A stretch of DNA of 64,000 nt from Actinomycetospora straminea (GTDB taxonomy: Bacteria > Actinomycetota > Actinomycetes > Mycobacteriales > Pseudonocardiaceae): the NCBI RefSeq assembly GCF_028737255.1, contig NZ_JAQZAN010000003.1, positions 62,001 through 126,000 of the forward strand. The letters run 5' to 3'. The notes beneath the pieces were generated by a model, which saw nothing but the letters and a program-made list of their open reading frames with translations, was not told the origin of the DNA and did no database searches. The translations under genes and the position numbers were made by a program. This document shows, piece after piece, positions 23,708 through 33,085 of this stretch; position 1 is the stretch's first letter, and each line of letters starts with the position of its first letter.

Positions 23708-24961
23708 ATGTCACCAGCGAACCCCGAAGAGAAGTCCGACGCCTCCTCCTCGGCCGGGCTCGGCCTGACCTTCCCGCAGATCATCGCCAGTGCGCTGGCG
23801 GCCGCGACGGCGGCGATCCTCGGATCGTTCATCGGCGTGGTGGGCACCATCGGTGGCGCCGCGATCGCGTCGATCGTCAGTACGGTCGGCGCGGCGCTGT
23901 ACCAGAAGTCGCTCGAGGTGACCCGGGACCGGGTCAAGCAGCGCCTCGTCGTGACGGGCGCCAACACCCGCGTGGCCACCGCCGTCGGCCGGGTCGCCGG
24001 CCGGCCCGGGGCGGCGCAGGCCCCGGCGGCGCCCACCCAGGTGCAGCCCGGCCGGCGGCCGGTGGGCCCGATGGGTCCGGGGGGTCCGCCCACGCCGGGC
24101 CCGGGCGTCCCGGTGCCGCCCACGCAGCGCCAGGTGCGGCCCGGCGCCCCGCCGTCCGACCCGACGCGGCGCGTCCCGGGCCCCGCGGGCCCGCCGACCG
24201 GTCGGCCCGGCCAGCCACTGCAGCCCGGACGCGTGGCGCTGCGCGCCGAGGGCGTCGGCGACCCGACCCGCGTGCACGCGCGGGTCGACCCGAACGGCCC
24301 GCCGACCTCGCTGGCGCCGGGAGCGCCCGGGGCGCCGCCGACCGAGGCCCGCTCCACGGCGTTCATCCCGCAGAGCCGCCAGCCGGGCACCCCTCCCGGG
24401 GGCGGCCCGACCGCGGTGATGGGCCAGCCGGGCCGGCCGACGGGCCCGGGTGGTCCCGGCGGCCCGGGTGGTCCCGGTGGGCCGGGCGACGTCACGCAGG
24501 TGGCGCCGCTCGAGCCGGAGCCGCCGCGCCGCCGCTTCTCGCTCGCCGGCGCGCTGCCCCTGCTCAAGGGGTTGGGCTGGAAGACGTGGGTGACGCTCGG
24601 CGGCCTCGCGGCCAGCGTGTTCGTCATCGCGCTGATCGCGACGTTCGGCGTCGAGACCGCGGCCGGTGGCCCGCTCTCCGGCGGGTCCAGCGGCACGTCG
24701 GTGGGGAGCCTGTTCGGTCAGCAGACCGACGCGAGCGAGGCCACCACGACGCCCGAGGACTCGGCGACCGAGGACACCGACGCGCCGACCTCCACGTCGA
24801 GCACTCAGGACCAGCAGCAGGACGAGCAGCAGGGCGGTGACACGGCGACCCAGCAGCCGAACACCAGCACCTCGCGGCCGACGACGCGGACCACGCCGGG
24901 CGGGGTCCTGCCCAACCTGCCGGGGACCAACGGGTCCGGCGGTGGGGCCACCAACGGCTGA
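23708..24961 (+). CDS. Pro/Gly-rich membrane protein with N-terminal glycine-zipper-like segment
   Basis: A 417-residue protein. Residues about 22-63 are hydrophobic and Ala/Gly-rich with closely spaced small residues (ILGSFIGVVGTIGGAAIASI), like a glycine-zipper membrane hairpin. Residues 100-265 are low-complexity Pro/Gly sequence including a collagen-like GPGGPGGPGGPGGPG tract. A second membrane helix lies near residue 300 (TWVTLGGLAASVFVIALIATF), then a Ser/Thr/Gln-rich tail that ends the chain outside the cell. ATG 23708 follows CGGGAG. It resembles actinobacterial surface linker proteins; no function is known. The secreted protease gene begins 63 bases later on the same strand. Confidence 0.75.
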   Translation: MSPANPEEKSDASSSAGLGLTFPQIIASALAAATAAILGSFIGVVGTIGGAAIASIVSTVGAALYQKSLEVTRDRVKQRLVVTGANTRVATAVGRVAGRPGAAQAPAAPTQVQPGRRPVGPMGPGGPPTPGPGVPVPPTQRQVRPGAPPSDPTRRVPGPAGPPTGRPGQPLQPGRVALRAEGVGDPTRVHARVDPNGPPTSLAPGAPGAPPTEARSTAFIPQSRQPGTPPGGGPTAVMGQPGRPTGPGGPGGPGGPGGPGDVTQVAPLEPEPPRRRFSLAGALPLLKGLGWKTWVTLGGLAASVFVIALIATFGVETAAGGPLSGGSSGTSVGSLFGQQTDASEATTTPEDSATEDTDAPTSTSSTQDQQQDEQQGGDTATQQPNTSTSRPTTRTTPGGVLPNLPGTNGSGGGATNG

Positions 24962-25024
24962 CATCGCGGCGCCACTCCCACCGACGATCGAGTGACGGGT
25001 CTCGGGCGGGCAGCGGGGGTGGGC

Positions 25025-25969
25025 ATGGATCGGCGGGCGCGCGGGGGCCTGCTGGTGCTCCTGTCGGTCGTCGGTGTCCTGCTGGGCGCGGCGCCGGCTC
25101 CGGCGTCCCCGGCGGCTCCCTCGTCCCCGGCGGCTCCCGCGTCCTCGCCTGCCGAGCTGACCGCGGTCAAGGAGCGCCTCGACGGGCTCGCCGAGTCCCG
25201 TGGCGCGCCGCCCGCGGTGAGCGCCTGGTGGGTGGACCCGGCGACGCGCACCGTGGTCCTCGCGCTCAGCGCGCAGCCCCGCGACGCCCGGGGGGCGGCG
25301 TTCGTCGAGGAGGCGCGCCGGGTGGACGCCTCGGTGCGGGTGGTCGAGGGCGTCGCGGCGCCGACCCCGCGCGCCGACCCGCCCGTCTACGACCTCGTCG
25401 GCGGCGACATCATCCGCATCGGCCGGTCGCGGTGCTCGCTGGGCTTCTCGGCGCGCACCGCCACCGGCGAGCCCCGGCTCGTCACCGCCGGGCACTGCAC
25501 CAACCGCGGCGGCGACGTCACCGGCGCCAACGCCGCGCCGATCGGCCCGATCCGCAGCTCGGTGTTCGACCGCACGGGCGACTGGGGCGTCGTCGACGTC
25601 GGCCCCGCCTGGCGCCCGACCCCGTCGGTGGCCGCCGAGGGCTCCACGACCCGCTCGATGACGGGCACGGCGACCGCGCCCGTCGGCGCCTCGGTGTGCC
25701 GCTCGGGGTCGACGACGGGGTGGCGCTGCGGCACGGTCACCGCGGTCGACGTCACCGCCAACTACGCCGCCGGCCCCGTCGAGGGCCTCGTGCTCACCAC
25801 GGCGTGCAGCGAGGGCGGCGACTCGGGCGGGCCGTTCGTCTCCGGCGGCTCGGCGCTAGGGGTGCTCTCGGGCGGCACGGGCGACTGCACCGCCGGCGGC
25901 ACGAGCCTCTACCAGCCGATCGAGGAGATCCTGCGCACCGAGCGCCTCACGCTGGTGGTGGCGACGTGA
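25025..25969 (+). CDS. secreted S1-family serine protease (streptogrisin/alpha-lytic type)
   Basis: A 314-residue pre-pro-protease. Residues 1-28 are a Sec signal peptide ending in a PAPAS cleavage region. Residues about 42-115 are a propeptide. The protease domain starts at VYDLVGGDIIRIG and has the catalytic triad His157 (TAGHC), Asp186 (GDWGVVDV) and Ser267 (GGDSGGP). Cysteine pairs at 137/158 and 225/235 match the disulfides of this group. It is secreted and cleaves peptide bonds; specificity cannot be read. ATG 25025 is chosen over GTG 24992 because the signal peptide then begins with MDRRARGG. Its stop is followed directly by palindromic element copy 2. Confidence 0.9.
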   Translation: MDRRARGGLLVLLSVVGVLLGAAPAPASPAAPSSPAAPASSPAELTAVKERLDGLAESRGAPPAVSAWWVDPATRTVVLALSAQPRDARGAAFVEEARRVDASVRVVEGVAAPTPRADPPVYDLVGGDIIRIGRSRCSLGFSARTATGEPRLVTAGHCTNRGGDVTGANAAPIGPIRSSVFDRTGDWGVVDVGPAWRPTPSVAAEGSTTRSMTGTATAPVGASVCRSGSTTGWRCGTVTAVDVTANYAAGPVEGLVLTTACSEGGDSGGPFVSGGSALGVLSGGTGDCTAGGTSLYQPIEEILRTERLTLVVAT

Positions 25970-26042
25970 GGTGCGCTCCGCGCAGGTGAGCAGAAAAGAG
26001 TGCTGGAGCACTCCTTTCTGCTCACCTGCGCGACAGCGCACC
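25970..26042. repeat. palindromic intergenic element, copy 2
   Basis: Arms 25982-26004 and 26007-26029 pair over 23 bp with one mismatch around GG. Outer arms GGTGCGCT and AGCGCACC extend the symmetry to about 73 bases. It lies between convergent genes, directly after the protease stop, and the TGA stop of thiE (26022-26024) is inside the right arm. The core word is the same as in copies 1 and 3. Confidence 0.88.
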
Positions 26043-26687
26043 CCGCAGGGCGCGGGCCGCGGCCTCCGGGTCCTCGGCGTCGGTGATCGCGCGGACGACG
26101 ACGATCCGCGTCGCGCCGGCGTCGAGGACCTCGCCGAGGCGGTCCTGGTCGATCCCGCCGATCGCGAACCACGGCCGCGCGGGCGCCGCCGCGGCGGTCG
26201 TGCGCACGAGGTCGAGGCCCGGTGCCGGGCGGCCGGGCTTGGTCGGCGTGGGCCAGCAGGGGCCGGTGCAGAAGTAGTCGGCACCGGGCTCGGTGGCGGC
26301 CGCGGCGGCCTGATCGGCGTCGTGGGTGGAGCGGCCGATGAGCACGTCGTCGCCCACCACCCGGCGCGCCCAGGGCACGGGCAGGTCGTCCTGGCCGAGG
26401 TGCAGGACGTCGGCGCGGGCGGCGAGGGCCAGGTCGGCGCGGTCGTTGACGGCGAGCAGGGCCCCGTGCCGGCGGGCCGCCGCGCCGAGGACCTCGAGCG
26501 CGGCGAGCTCCTCGCGCGCCTCGAGGCCCTTCTCGCGCAGCTGGACGATGTCCACCCCGCCGCGCAGGGCGGCGTCGGCGAAGGCGGCGAGGTCCCCGCG
26601 GTCGCGGCGCGCGTCCGTGCACAGGTAGAGCCGGGCCTCCTGCAGGCGCGCGCGGCGGTCGGTCCGGTCGGTGGTCGGCGCACTCAC
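26022..26687 (-). CDS. thiE: thiamine-phosphate synthase
   Basis: A 221-residue TIM-barrel enzyme that joins HMP-pyrophosphate and thiazole phosphate into thiamine phosphate. Motifs are [74 protein letters not shown] and WFAIGGI, the usual ThiE signature set. GTG 26687 lies 7 bases after a minus-strand TACCGT box (26700-26695), so translation is probably leaderless. It diverges from thiO across 26 bases. The last two residues and the stop codon are supplied by palindromic element copy 2. No riboswitch precedes it. The order thiE-thiO-thiS-thiG matches mycobacteria. Confidence 0.94.
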   Translation of the reverse strand: MSAPTTDRTDRRARLQEARLYLCTDARRDRGDLAAFADAALRGGVDIVQLREKGLEAREELAALEVLGAAARRHGALLAVNDRADLALAARADVLHLGQDDLPVPWARRVVGDDVLIGRSTHDADQAAAAATEPGADYFCTGPCWPTPTKPGRPAPGLDLVRTTAAAAPARPWFAIGGIDQDRLGEVLDAGATRIVVVRAITDAEDPEAAARALRGALSRR

Positions 26688-26694
26688 CGTCGCG

Positions 26695-26711
26695 ACGGTA
26701 TCGCGTACCGT
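26695..26711. promoter_or_regulatory. symmetric divergent leaderless promoter of thiE and thiO
   Basis: ACGGTA (26695-26700), TCGCG and TACCGT (26706-26711) form an inverted repeat. Each arm reads TACCGT on its outgoing strand, a TANNNT -10. The distance to GTG of thiE (26687) is 7 bases and to GTG 26720 of thiO is 8 bases. Two polymerases could hardly occupy the site together, so the two genes are probably expressed in alternation or from overlapping complexes. Confidence 0.6.
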
Positions 26712-26713
26712 CC

Positions 26714-27883
26714 GTGACCGTGCGGGACCGGCTCGTCGTCGTGGGTGCGGGCGCGGTCGGGTCCGCGATCGCCTGGGCCGCCGCGCGGGAGCGGGTGGCG
26801 GGCGAGGTCGTGCTCGTCGACCCCGATCCCGGCTCCGGGGCCTCGCGGGTGGCCGGCGGCATGCTCGCCCCGATCAGCGAGGCGTGGCCCGGCGAGCGGG
26901 AGGTCCTCGAGCTCGGCGCGGCGTCGCTGGCGCGCTGGCCGGCGTTCGCCGACGCGGTGGCGCAGGACGCGGGCTCGCCGGTGGGCCTGCGCCGCGAGGG
27001 CACGGTGCAGGTGGCGCTCGACGCCGCGGACGTCGCCGACCTCGACCGCGTCGCCGAGCACCTGCGCGCCTGGGGTCGGGACGTCGAGCGGCTGTCCGGG
27101 CGGGCGGTGCGCCGGCTCGAGCCCTCGCTGGGACCGGCGGTGCGGGCCGGGCTCGCGGTCCCCGACGACCTGGCCGTCGACAACCGGGCGCTGCTCGCGG
27201 CGCTGACGGCGGCGGGTCGGCGGCGGGGGGTGGTGGTCGAGCGCCGGCGGGTCGAGCGGGTGCTCGACGACGGGGCGCGGGTGACGGGGGTGGCGCTGGC
27301 CCCCGCCGGCAGCTCCGGCAGCCCCGGCACCGTCGGCGGCTCCGGCGGCTCCGTGCTCGAGGCCGACCGGGTGGTGGTCGCGGCCGGGGCGTGGTCGGCG
27401 GCGCTGCACCCGGTGCTGGCCGACCGGGTGCGCCCGGTCAAGGGCGAGATCCTGCGCGTGCGGGCCCGGCGGTCGTCGCTGCCGCCGCCGTCGCGGACCG
27501 TGCGCGCGGCGGTGAGCGGCCGGCCGGTGTACGCGGTGCCGCGAGACGGGGGCCGGCTGGTCGTCGGCGCGACGCAGTACGAGGCGGGCTTCGACCCGGA
27601 CGTGCTGGTCGGGGGCGTGCGCGACCTCGTCGCCGACGTCGAGCGGGTGCTGCCCGGCATCGCCGACTACGCGCTCGAGGAGACCGCGGCCTCGTTCCGG
27701 CCGGGCACGGACGACAACCTCCCGCTGCTCGGCGCGGTCGGCCCCGCGGGGCTGGTCGCGGCGACGGGGCACGGGCGCAACGGGATGCTGCTGGTGGCCG
27801 TGACCGTCGACGCCGTCACCGCCGTGCTCCGCGGGGAGCCGCTGCCCGAGGAGGCCCGCCCCGCGGCGGCTGCGCGTTCCTGA
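26714..27883 (+). CDS. thiO: glycine oxidase ThiO
   Basis: A 389-residue FAD-dependent amine oxidase of the DAO family that oxidises glycine to the iminoacetate needed for the thiazole ring. The FAD loop is [28 protein letters not shown] is the ThiO-typical segment; near the C-terminus are [15 protein letters not shown] and [15 protein letters not shown], also typical. GTG 26714 is the longest start; GTG 26720 lies 8 bases after a TACCGT box and is more likely if translation is leaderless. The gene is upstream of the TPP riboswitch, so unlike thiS-thiG it escapes that control unless read by an upstream transcript. The insert [14 protein letters not shown] near residue 200 is a low-complexity surface loop. 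Confidence 0.94.
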   Translation: MTVRDRLVVVGAGAVGSAIAWAAARERVAGEVVLVDPDPGSGASRVAGGMLAPISEAWPGEREVLELGAASLARWPAFADAVAQDAGSPVGLRREGTVQVALDAADVADLDRVAEHLRAWGRDVERLSGRAVRRLEPSLGPAVRAGLAVPDDLAVDNRALLAALTAAGRRRGVVVERRRVERVLDDGARVTGVALAPAGSSGSPGTVGGSGGSVLEADRVVVAAGAWSAALHPVLADRVRPVKGEILRVRARRSSLPPPSRTVRAAVSGRPVYAVPRDGGRLVVGATQYEAGFDPDVLVGGVRDLVADVERVLPGIADYALEETAASFRPGTDDNLPLLGAVGPAGLVAATGHGRNGMLLVAVTVDAVTAVLRGEPLPEEARPAAAARS

Positions 27884-27904
27884 CCGGCGCGCGTACGGTG
27901 AACC

Positions 27905-27993
27905 GGACACCACGGGAGCCCGGCCACGGGCTGAGAGGGAGCTGCGGCTCCGACCGTCGAACCTGATCCGGGTCATGCCGGCGCAGGGAGGGG
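27905..27993 (+). ncRNA. TPP riboswitch (THI element) upstream of thiS-thiG
   Basis: The sequence has the conserved THI-box parts in order: CACGGGAGCC, CTGAGAGGG at 27931-27939 (pyrimidine-sensor side), GACCGTCGAACCTGATC, and GGGTCATGCCGGCGCAGGGAG at 27971-27990. The last part overlaps the ribosome binding site of thiS (ATG 27999), so TPP binding would hide it and stop translation initiation. It lies between thiO and thiS. Confidence 0.93.
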
Positions 27994-27998
27994 GAGCG

Positions 27999-28959
<961 letters not shown>

Positions 28960-28980
28960 GCGCCCCGGGGTGCGCCGAGG

Positions 28981-30294
28981 TCAGCGCAGGCCGACCGGGA
29001 GGGCGTCGACGCCGTAGACGATCGAGGTGGTCCGGAACGGCTGGTCGTCCAGCGTCCCGGCGTCGGGGGCCAGGTGCAGGCCCGGGAAGCGGCGCACGAG
29101 GGCCGGGTAGGCCGTGCGCAGCTCCATGCGGGCGAGCTCGGCGCCGATGCAGCGGTGGATGCCGTGCCCGAACGCGAGGTGCGGCGTCGGCGGGCGGCGG
29201 GGGTCGAACCGCTCGGGGTCCGGGGTCAGGCGCGGGTCGCGGTCGGCGGCCGAGAGCGACACGAGGATGCCGTCGCCCTGGCTGATCTCCACGCCGCCGA
29301 GGGTCATGTCCTCGGTCGCGAATCGCGGGAAGGCGATCTGGACGACCGTGAGGTAGCGCAGCAGTTCCTCGACGAAGCCGTGCACCGCGGCCGGCTCGTC
29401 GCGGACGAGCGCGAAGCTGTCGGGGTCGCGCAGCAGCACCATGGCGCCGAGCGCGAGCATCGAGGCCGAGGTCTCCAGCCCGCCGGTGAGCAGCCCGTCG
29501 GCGAGCTCGGCGAGCTCGTCGGTGTCGAGCTCGTCGCCGTGGTCGCGGATGAGCTGGCCGAGCAGGCCCTCGCCGGGCTCGGCGCGCTGGCGCTCGACCA
29601 CGCCGCGCAGGTAGACCAGCGACTCCGAGATCTTGTCGAACGCCGCGGCGCCGCCCCCGAGCACGTCGAACCGGGCCGTCGACAGCGCCTGGAACTCGTC
29701 GCGCTCGTCGTAGGGGATGCCGAGCAGCTCGCAGATGGTCAGCGACGGGATCGGGGTCGCGAAGTCACGCACGAGGTCCACCGGCTCGCCGCGGGCGGCC
29801 AGGTCCTCCATCGCGTCGAGCCGGCCGTCGACGATCTCGGTGATCCTCGGCCCGAGGCGCGCGAGGCGGCGCAGCGTGAACTCGGGCGTCAGCAGGTGGC
29901 GCAGGCGGGTGTGCTCGGGCGGGTCGGTGAAGCCCAGGCCGCCGGGGTTCTGGCCCTCCTTGACCCCGGCCTGCCCGATGAGGTGGCTGAAGTCGTTGGA
30001 CAGGCCCTGCGTGCGGCCGAGGACCGCGCGGGCCTCCTCGTGCCCGGTGACCAGCCACGCCGTCACCCCGAAGGGCAGCGGGAAGTGGCGCACCGGGGCG
30101 TCCTCGCGGGCCTCGCGCATCGCCGGCACCGGGTCGAGGCCCTCGCGGCGCAGCGGTGTCAGCGCGTGGTCGGGCAGCAGCGTGACGGGGTCGAGCCCGC
30201 GTCGGCTGCGCCAGGCGAGGTAGCGGCGAGCCGCCCAGCCCACGACGCGCGACCGCAGTGCGGCCAGGCGTGAAGGGTCCAGCACCGTGTCCAC
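28981..30294 (-). CDS. cytochrome P450
   Basis: A 437-residue soluble bacterial P450. The I-helix is DGLLTGGLETSASML, the ExxR pair is in VEELLRYL and the heme loop is FGHGIHRCIGAELAR with the axial Cys. The family usually has A-G-x-[DE]-T-[TS] in the I-helix; here GGLETS keeps the acid-alcohol pair. It hydroxylates an unknown small molecule and needs a ferredoxin and reductase that are not adjacent. GTG 30294 follows GGGGGAGG. It interrupts the thiamine cluster compared with mycobacteria, which suggests a later insertion. Confidence 0.93.
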   Translation of the reverse strand: MDTVLDPSRLAALRSRVVGWAARRYLAWRSRRGLDPVTLLPDHALTPLRREGLDPVPAMREAREDAPVRHFPLPFGVTAWLVTGHEEARAVLGRTQGLSNDFSHLIGQAGVKEGQNPGGLGFTDPPEHTRLRHLLTPEFTLRRLARLGPRITEIVDGRLDAMEDLAARGEPVDLVRDFATPIPSLTICELLGIPYDERDEFQALSTARFDVLGGGAAAFDKISESLVYLRGVVERQRAEPGEGLLGQLIRDHGDELDTDELAELADGLLTGGLETSASMLALGAMVLLRDPDSFALVRDEPAAVHGFVEELLRYLTVVQIAFPRFATEDMTLGGVEISQGDGILVSLSAADRDPRLTPDPERFDPRRPPTPHLAFGHGIHRCIGAELARMELRTAYPALVRRFPGLHLAPDAGTLDDQPFRTTSIVYGVDALPVGLR

Positions 30295-30336
30295 TCTGCC
30301 TCCCCCGCGCGCGACGACGCCGACCGGGGGCCGAGG

Positions 30337-31161
30337 CTAGGACGTCGGGGGGCCTGGTGGACCCGGTGACGGGGGTGTGTCACCCCACCGTTCGTCGGGG
30401 TCGACCCCGGCGGGACGTCCGGGGCCGGGCCCGGCTGCGTCGTCCGTTTCGTCCGCAAACGCCCCGGACGGTACGCCCCCGCGCGGCGCGCGGACGAGGG
30501 TCGGGCCCCGCAGCCCGAGACGGCCGAGCTCCATCTCGGCGAGGCGGGCGAGGACGCGGGGGTCACCGCGGCGCCAGCCGACGGCCGCGTCGGGCACCCG
30601 CGCGAGGCGGCGCGGCGAGCCGTGGGCCAGCGCGCGCAGGGCGAGCAGGTCGGCGTCGCCGACGCTCCCGCGCAGCCCGTCGCGCAGGGCGAGCACGGCC
30701 CGCGCCGCGATCATCCAGCGCACCCGCAGCACGACCCACGCGACGACGACGGGCACGGCGGCGAGCAGCCCGACCGTCCACGCGACCCCGGAGGCCAGCG
30801 CCTCGACCGCCGCGATCTCCTGCTCCCCGGCGGCGGCGATGTTCTCGCCGGCCCGGGTGCCGCCCGACAGGGCGCGGGCCAAGTCCTCGCCGACGAAGGG
30901 GAGTCCGCCGGCGGTCTCGGCGGCGCCGGCGAAGGTGTCGCGCACGTTCGCGCCCGCGTCGCCGAGCTGGCGCCCCGGGCCCTGCAGCACGAGGACGGTG
31001 TCGTAGAGCAGCGAGGCCGCCGACACGACGACCGCCACCCACGCGAGGACCGCGACGTCGGCGAGGAACTGGCGCGCCCGGCGTCGCGGGCGCTCGGCGT
31101 ACACCGGCCACCCCGCGCGGGTCAGTCGCAGGACGGGCGCCGGGTCGGGGTCGGCAGGCAC
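30337..31161 (-). CDS. membrane protein with two helices and long hydrophilic tail
   Basis: A 274-residue protein I do not recognise. The two membrane segments are LADVAVLAWVAVVVSAASLLYDTVLVLQ (about 30-58) and VAWTVGLLAAVPVVVAWVVLRVRWMI (about 105-130). The part between is likely extracellular and helical, with GDAGANVRDTFAGAAE. The C-terminal 140 residues are Arg/Gly/Pro-rich and cytoplasmic. I chose GTG 31161 because the hydrophobic segment then falls near the N-terminus; the open frame runs far upstream through the next gene only as an antisense shadow. It diverges from the D-2-hydroxyacid dehydrogenase across 42 bases. Confidence 0.65.
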   Translation of the reverse strand: MPADPDPAPVLRLTRAGWPVYAERPRRRARQFLADVAVLAWVAVVVSAASLLYDTVLVLQGPGRQLGDAGANVRDTFAGAAETAGGLPFVGEDLARALSGGTRAGENIAAAGEQEIAAVEALASGVAWTVGLLAAVPVVVAWVVLRVRWMIAARAVLALRDGLRGSVGDADLLALRALAHGSPRRLARVPDAAVGWRRGDPRVLARLAEMELGRLGLRGPTLVRAPRGGVPSGAFADETDDAAGPGPGRPAGVDPDERWGDTPPSPGPPGPPTS

Positions 31162-31163
31162 GG

Positions 31164-31199
31164 CGGGTGTGTGCCCCCGCACCCCCAGGGGCACACCCG
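31164..31199. promoter_or_regulatory. inverted repeat in the 42-base divergent control region
   Basis: GGGTGTGTGCCCC faces GGGGCACACCC with a short spacer between the start codons of the membrane protein and the dehydrogenase. The left arm has an extra TG. It could be an operator serving both genes. No -10 box is clear. Confidence 0.4.
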
Positions 31200-31203
31200 G
31201 CCC

Positions 31204-32190
31204 GTGGCTCCGCGGAAGATCGCCGTCCTCGACGACTACCAGCAGGTCGCGTCCACCTACGCCGACTGGGACGCTATCGGCGCGGAGGACGTCACGTTCT
31301 TCGGCCAGCACCTCGGGGACGCCGACGGCGTCGTCGCCGCGCTCGAGCCCTACGACGTCGTCGTCGCCATGCGCGAGCGCACCGCCTTCCCGGCCGACGT
31401 CCTCGAGCGGCTGCCACACCTCGGTCTGCTCGTGACCACGGGACCCGCGAACGTCGCCATCGACGTCGCCGCGGCCCGCGAGCGCGGGGTGACGGTGTCG
31501 GGCACCGGCGGCGTGTCGAGCAACGCCCCGACCGTCGAGATGACCTGGGCGCTGATCCACGCCCTGACCCGACACGTGCCCGCCGAGGACCGGGCGGTCC
31601 GCGCGGGCCGCTGGCAGCACACGGTGGGCCGCGACCTCGCCGGGCGGCGCCTCGGCGTCGTGGGTCTCGGCGGGATCGGCGCGCCGGTGGCCGCCGTCGG
31701 GCTCGCCCTCGGGATGGACGTGGTGGCCTGGAGCGAGCACCTCGACCCGGACGACGCCCGCGGCCACGGGGTGACGCCGGTGAGCAAGGACGAGCTGCTC
31801 ACGACCTCGGACGTCGTCACCGTCCACCTCAAGCTCTCCGCGCGCACCACCGGCCTGATCGGCCGCGACGACCTGGCGCGGATGAAGCCCACGGCGCTGC
31901 TGGTGAACACCTCGCGCGGCCCGATCGTCGACGAGGACGCGCTGGTCGAGGCCCTGCACGCCGGGACGATCGGGGGCGCCGGGCTGGACGTGTTCGGCAC
32001 CGAGCCGCTGCCCGTGGACGCGCCCTTGCGCACCGCGCCGAACACCGTGCTCACCCCGCACCTCGGCTACGTCACCGAGGGCACCTACGAGGTGTTCTAC
32101 CGCGACGCCGTCGAGGACATCCGGGCCTGGGCCGACGGCGCGCCGATCCGCGAGCTGGGGCCCGAGGACGGGGGCGCTCCGCGCTCGTGA
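31204..32190 (+). CDS. D-isomer-specific 2-hydroxyacid dehydrogenase
   Basis: A 328-residue NAD-dependent enzyme of the SerA/GyaR/CtBP family. The dinucleotide loop is GVVGLGGIGAPVAA. The catalytic Arg is in NTSRGPIVDE, the Glu in GLDVFGTEPL and the His in LTPHLGYVT. Such enzymes interconvert 2-ketoacids and D-2-hydroxyacids (glyoxylate, hydroxypyruvate, phosphoglycerate and others). It lacks the ACT domain of the long SerA form, so phosphoglycerate is not assured. GTG 31204 is the start. Its TGA stop (32188-32190) is inside the left arm of palindromic element copy 3. Confidence 0.91.
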   Translation: MAPRKIAVLDDYQQVASTYADWDAIGAEDVTFFGQHLGDADGVVAALEPYDVVVAMRERTAFPADVLERLPHLGLLVTTGPANVAIDVAAARERGVTVSGTGGVSSNAPTVEMTWALIHALTRHVPAEDRAVRAGRWQHTVGRDLAGRRLGVVGLGGIGAPVAAVGLALGMDVVAWSEHLDPDDARGHGVTPVSKDELLTTSDVVTVHLKLSARTTGLIGRDDLARMKPTALLVNTSRGPIVDEDALVEALHAGTIGGAGLDVFGTEPLPVDAPLRTAPNTVLTPHLGYVTEGTYEVFYRDAVEDIRAWADGAPIRELGPEDGGAPRS

Positions 32191-32242
32191 GCAGAAAGAA
32201 GTGCTGGGGCACTTCTTTCTGCTCACCTGCGCGCAGCGCACC
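32172..32242. repeat. palindromic intergenic element, copy 3
   Basis: An 18-bp perfect stem (32187-32204 against 32209-32226) around TGGG, with the core word GTGAGCAGAAAGAAGTGC. Outer flanks GGGCGCTCCGCGC and GCGCAGCGCACC resemble those of copies 1 and 2. It lies between convergent genes: the dehydrogenase stop is in the left arm, and the thiD stop is 0-3 bases beyond the right flank. Confidence 0.88.
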
Positions 32243-33073
32243 TCACACGTGCGCGTCCACCGCCCACAGCGGCGACACCGGGCCCACGCCCGCGCCCAGG
32301 GGGTAGGACTCGGCGACCGCGCGGCGGATGTAGCGCTCGGCCGAGGCGACGGCCTCGGGCATCGCGAGGCCCCGGGCCAGCGCGGCGCACGTGGCGCTGG
32401 CCAGCGCGTCGCCCGCGCCGTGGACGTGCGGGGTGTCGATCCGCGGGCCGGCGAACTCCCAGGTCTGCGAGCCGTCGAAGAGCAGGTCGGTGACCTCCGG
32501 CGACCCCCGCAGGTGCCCGCCCTTGACCAGCACGTACCGCGGGCCCAGCGCGTGCAGCGCCTTCGCCGCCGCGAGGGCGCTGTCGGCGTCGGTCACCGTC
32601 ACGTCGACGAGCAGGCGGACCTCGTCGAGGTTCGGGGTCGCGAGCGCCGCGCGCGGGAAGAGCCGCGTGCGGATGGCCTCCATCGCGTCCTCGGCGAGCA
32701 GCGGCTCCCCGGCCATCGACGCCGCGACGGGGTCGACGACGAACGGCACGGCGTCCTGCGCGCGCCCGATCCCGACCTCGTCGACGACGTCGGCGACCGC
32801 CTCGATGATCGCCGCCGACGCGAGCATCCCGGTCTTCGCCGCGCCCACCCCGATGTCGGTGACCACCGCCCGCACCTGCGCCGCGACCGTCTCCGGCGGC
32901 ACGAGGTGCACCCCGGAGACCCCGAGGGAGTTCTGCACGGTCACCGCCGTGACGGCCACGCACCCGTGCACGCCGCACGCCGTCATCGCCCGCAGGTCGG
33001 CCTCGAGCCCGGCGGCGCCGCCCGAGTCGGAGCCGGCGATCGTCAGCGCGCGGGGCGGGGTCTCGGCCATCAC
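32243..33073 (-). CDS. thiD: hydroxymethylpyrimidine/phosphomethylpyrimidine kinase, paralog 1
   Basis: A 276-residue ribokinase-fold kinase that phosphorylates HMP and HMP-P for thiamine synthesis. It starts TIAGSDSGGAAGLEADLRA, has MTACGVHGCVAVTAVTVQNS, KTGMLAS, VVDPV and TPNLDEVRLL. The active-site loop reads HVHGAGDALAS: E. coli ThiD has Cys in GTGC where this has Asp. GTG 33073 or ATG 33070 is the start. It lies 12 bases after paralog 2 on the same strand, so both are probably under the TPP riboswitch at 33928-34015. No thiE or thiC fusion is present. Confidence 0.92.
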   Translation of the reverse strand: MMAETPPRALTIAGSDSGGAAGLEADLRAMTACGVHGCVAVTAVTVQNSLGVSGVHLVPPETVAAQVRAVVTDIGVGAAKTGMLASAAIIEAVADVVDEVGIGRAQDAVPFVVDPVAASMAGEPLLAEDAMEAIRTRLFPRAALATPNLDEVRLLVDVTVTDADSALAAAKALHALGPRYVLVKGGHLRGSPEVTDLLFDGSQTWEFAGPRIDTPHVHGAGDALASATCAALARGLAMPEAVASAERYIRRAVAESYPLGAGVGPVSPLWAVDAHV

Positions 33074-33085
33074 GACATCATCGCG

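Noticed and set aside
24440..24485. GGTCCCGG tandem tract as a regulatory repeat
   Set aside because: It encodes the collagen-like Gly-Pro tract of the Pro/Gly-rich protein, so protein-level repetition explains it.
25970..26042. Coding of peptides such as [17 protein letters not shown] through the palindromes
   Set aside because: These readings occur only because the element is open in several frames; the same string appears at all three copies in shifted contexts.
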